Of a stretch of 5,962 bases of DNA, positions 4,573-5,962 are shown one piece after another (position 1 is the first letter of the stretch; every line of letters begins with the position of its first letter). The translations under genes and the position numbers were made by a program. The notes under the pieces are model-generated. The model did no database searches and was not told the DNA's origin. It saw only the letters and a program-made list of their open reading frames with translations. Origin of the DNA: an uncultured Parvimonas sp. (GTDB taxonomy: Bacteria; Bacillota; Clostridia; Tissierellales; Peptoniphilaceae); contig CABRGI010000051.1 in the NCBI GenBank assembly GCA_902470455.1, forward strand, positions 1 to 5,962, in the 5' to 3' direction.

Positions 4573-5962
4573 CACTTTCTCCTTGTTCATATAATTTCAA
4601 AGCATAGTCAGCATATTCTTTAGTATGGTTATACCAAATATATAAATATTCACCAATGCTCTTTCCTTGAATTTCTTGATTAATTGCCCATAAGAACCAA
4701 TAAAATGAGCTTACTGCGACATAGGCAATATAATGTCTTAATTCTTCAACTGATGGATTTCCGTCAAAATATTCTTTTATTACATCCATAGCCTCATAAA
4801 AAGAGTATGTTGAGCAAGTAATAAAACAACCAATATCTCCTGCGGGATCTGACATTGCAGAATATTCCCAATCAATTAAGTACATTTCATCTCTACTGTC
4901 CATTAAAAAATTCAAATCATAGCTATCACAATGACAAAGACATTCTTTTAAACCATCTTTTTCAATAAAGGATTTTAATCTATAAATTTTATCATTCATT
5001 ACATTAATATCTTCAAAATTATCACGATGTGAATTTTTTATTTTAATTTTAAAGTTTTCAATTTCATCAAAGATATTAAACTTATAATCTGTTTCTTTAC
5101 CACTTGTATGCAATTTCTTAAGCATAGAGATTGCCCTTTTTACATTCTTTTTATCCTCATAATCAAGAATTTTTACATCTTCAATAAATTTTGAAATTTT
5201 CCAACCGCTGTTCGCATCCATATAGATATAAGTATCGTCTAAACCCAATTCTTTTGCAATTTTCATTGAATCAAACTCACTTTTTCTATTTATGATTAAT
5301 TCAGTTCCGGGACCCGGATGTCTATAAACATAGGAATTCCCATTATAACTAAATTTGAAAGAAGTGTTAGTCATTCCCATCTTTATAGGTTTAATATCCT
5401 TTATTTCTTCTTCATTACATTTTAGAACACCACAAACATTTTGAAATATTTTAGAGTCCGAATTAGTAACATATTTTTCGTCAAAAAGTCTTAATTCGTC
5501 TAAAGAGTCAAATTCTTTTATGTCTTCTACATCATATTTTCTGATATACATATTATCAAGCTCTTTTAGATGACGCATATAAAAAGTTTCCCATAAATTT
5601 TCTTTAACTGACTGTTCGTGATATTCTGCTTTTAACAATTTTGCAAATTTATCGCTAAATTCTCTGTCAAAAAATACATGTCCCAACATTATCCAATCGT
5701 CTTTTCCACCAATTGTTATTCCTTTTATTCTTCCCTTTTTATCACATTCTGCAAAGTATTCATCACTTTCTCCATCTTGATAAACTGCAGAATAATATGC
5801 TCTATAAACATATTTTTCAAAAGGATTTTTTGGAAAATAATTATCTGAAGAACAAATATATGTATTCTTTAATTTTTCAGTAACAAGAATTAAAGAAGAA
5901 GTATTATTAAATCTGTAATAATCTTCATTAACTACTATATTTATGCCAAATTTTTCAGCTAA
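4565..5962 (-). CDS. licCA: Fused CTP:phosphocholine cytidylyltransferase-choline kinase (LicC-LicA type), 5'-truncated by window edge
   Basis: The reading frame is open without a stop from 5962 to the TAA at 4567-4565, giving 465 visible residues, so the Met at 5689 is internal. Residues 1-160 resemble the latter part of LicC nucleotidyltransferase. VVNEDYYRFNNTSSL (10-24) and ICSSDNYFPKNPFEKY (36-51) contain the metal-binding-type Asp of the DNY motif, and LWETFYMRHLKELD (123-136) follows. Residues about 165-465 form a LicA-type choline kinase. GMTN (196-199) and GPGTE (217-221) belong to the nucleotide-binding lobe, HCDSYDLN (344-351) is the catalytic loop with Asp346, and IDWEYSAMSDP (363-373) is the metal-binding segment typical of choline kinases. 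The expected reactions are choline to phosphocholine, then CDP-choline, used to decorate teichoic acids or glycans, or to make phosphatidylcholine. Such fusions are known, for example LicCA of Treponema denticola. The missing N terminus should hold the LxxGxGxRxxP-type CTP loop. Ethanolamine or another alcohol as substrate is not excluded. Confidence 0.88.
   Translation of the reverse strand, partial: LAEKFGINIVVNEDYYRFNNTSSLILVTEKLKNTYICSSDNYFPKNPFEKYVYRAYYSAVYQDGESDEYFAECDKKGRIKGITIGGKDDWIMLGHVFFDREFSDKFAKLLKAEYHEQSVKENLWETFYMRHLKELDNMYIRKYDVEDIKEFDSLDELRLFDEKYVTNSDSKIFQNVCGVLKCNEEEIKDIKPIKMGMTNTSFKFSYNGNSYVYRHPGPGTELIINRKSEFDSMKIAKELGLDDTYIYMDANSGWKISKFIEDVKILDYEDKKNVKRAISMLKKLHTSGKETDYKFNIFDEIENFKIKIKNSHRDNFEDINVMNDKIYRLKSFIEKDGLKECLCHCDSYDLNFLMDSRDEMYLIDWEYSAMSDPAGDIGCFITCSTYSFYEAMDVIKEYFDGNPSVEELRHYIAYVAVSSFYWFLWAINQEIQGKSIGEYLYIWYNHTKEYADYALKLYEQGESDE
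4579..4584 (-). promoter_or_regulatory. Ribosome-binding site that decides the start of the 60-residue membrane protein
   Basis: AAGGAG on the minus strand, six bases before ATG 4572-4570, lies inside the last codons of licCA. It falls downstream of the alternative ATG at 4590-4588 and so rules strongly against that longer start. No other comparable site lies just upstream of 4590. Confidence 0.8.

Noticed and set aside
4573..4590. Longer 66-residue start for the small membrane protein
   Set aside because: The ideal AAGGAG lies after this ATG and six bases before the next one, so the 60-residue start is preferred.

Overview
The window is AT-rich and densely packed. Every gene reads on the minus strand, so transcription runs from high to low coordinates. 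AT-biased codons, Shine-Dalgarno starts, a housekeeping three-gene ECF transporter module and an RqcH-type protein point to a low-GC Firmicute, probably an anaerobic clostridial or Tissierellia-like lineage. No rRNA, tRNA or other species marker is present, so the genus cannot be named. There is no sign of a mobile element, CRISPR array or phage gene.

Two transcription units are visible. The upstream unit (5962 down to about 2921) begins outside the window. It holds the 3' part of a fused LicC-LicA-type gene (CTP:phosphocholine cytidylyltransferase plus choline kinase), a 60-residue one-helix membrane protein, and a 476-residue NCS1-family (purine/cytosine/thiamine-type) permease. The three genes overlap by 8 bases and 1 base, and a hairpin plus T-run terminator lies just after the permease. 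The arrangement suggests import of a small amine or alcohol followed by its phosphorylation and CDP-activation. The usual choline permease of lic loci, LicB, belongs to a different family, so this permease is a candidate alternative choline (or related quaternary amine) importer. That substrate is an inference.

The downstream unit (about 2887 to 1) starts at a good sigma-A-like promoter carrying two inverted repeats. It encodes EcfA1, EcfA2 and EcfT, the energising module of group II ECF vitamin/micronutrient transporters, joined by 1-base TAATG overlaps. Seventeen bases after ecfT begins rqcH, a ribosome-associated quality control factor, of which only the first 100 codons are in the window. 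No substrate-binding S component is seen, so the module presumably serves S components encoded elsewhere.

The only intergenic region of any size is 2846-2959 (terminator, promoter, inverted repeats). No stretch over 300 bases lacks a gene.
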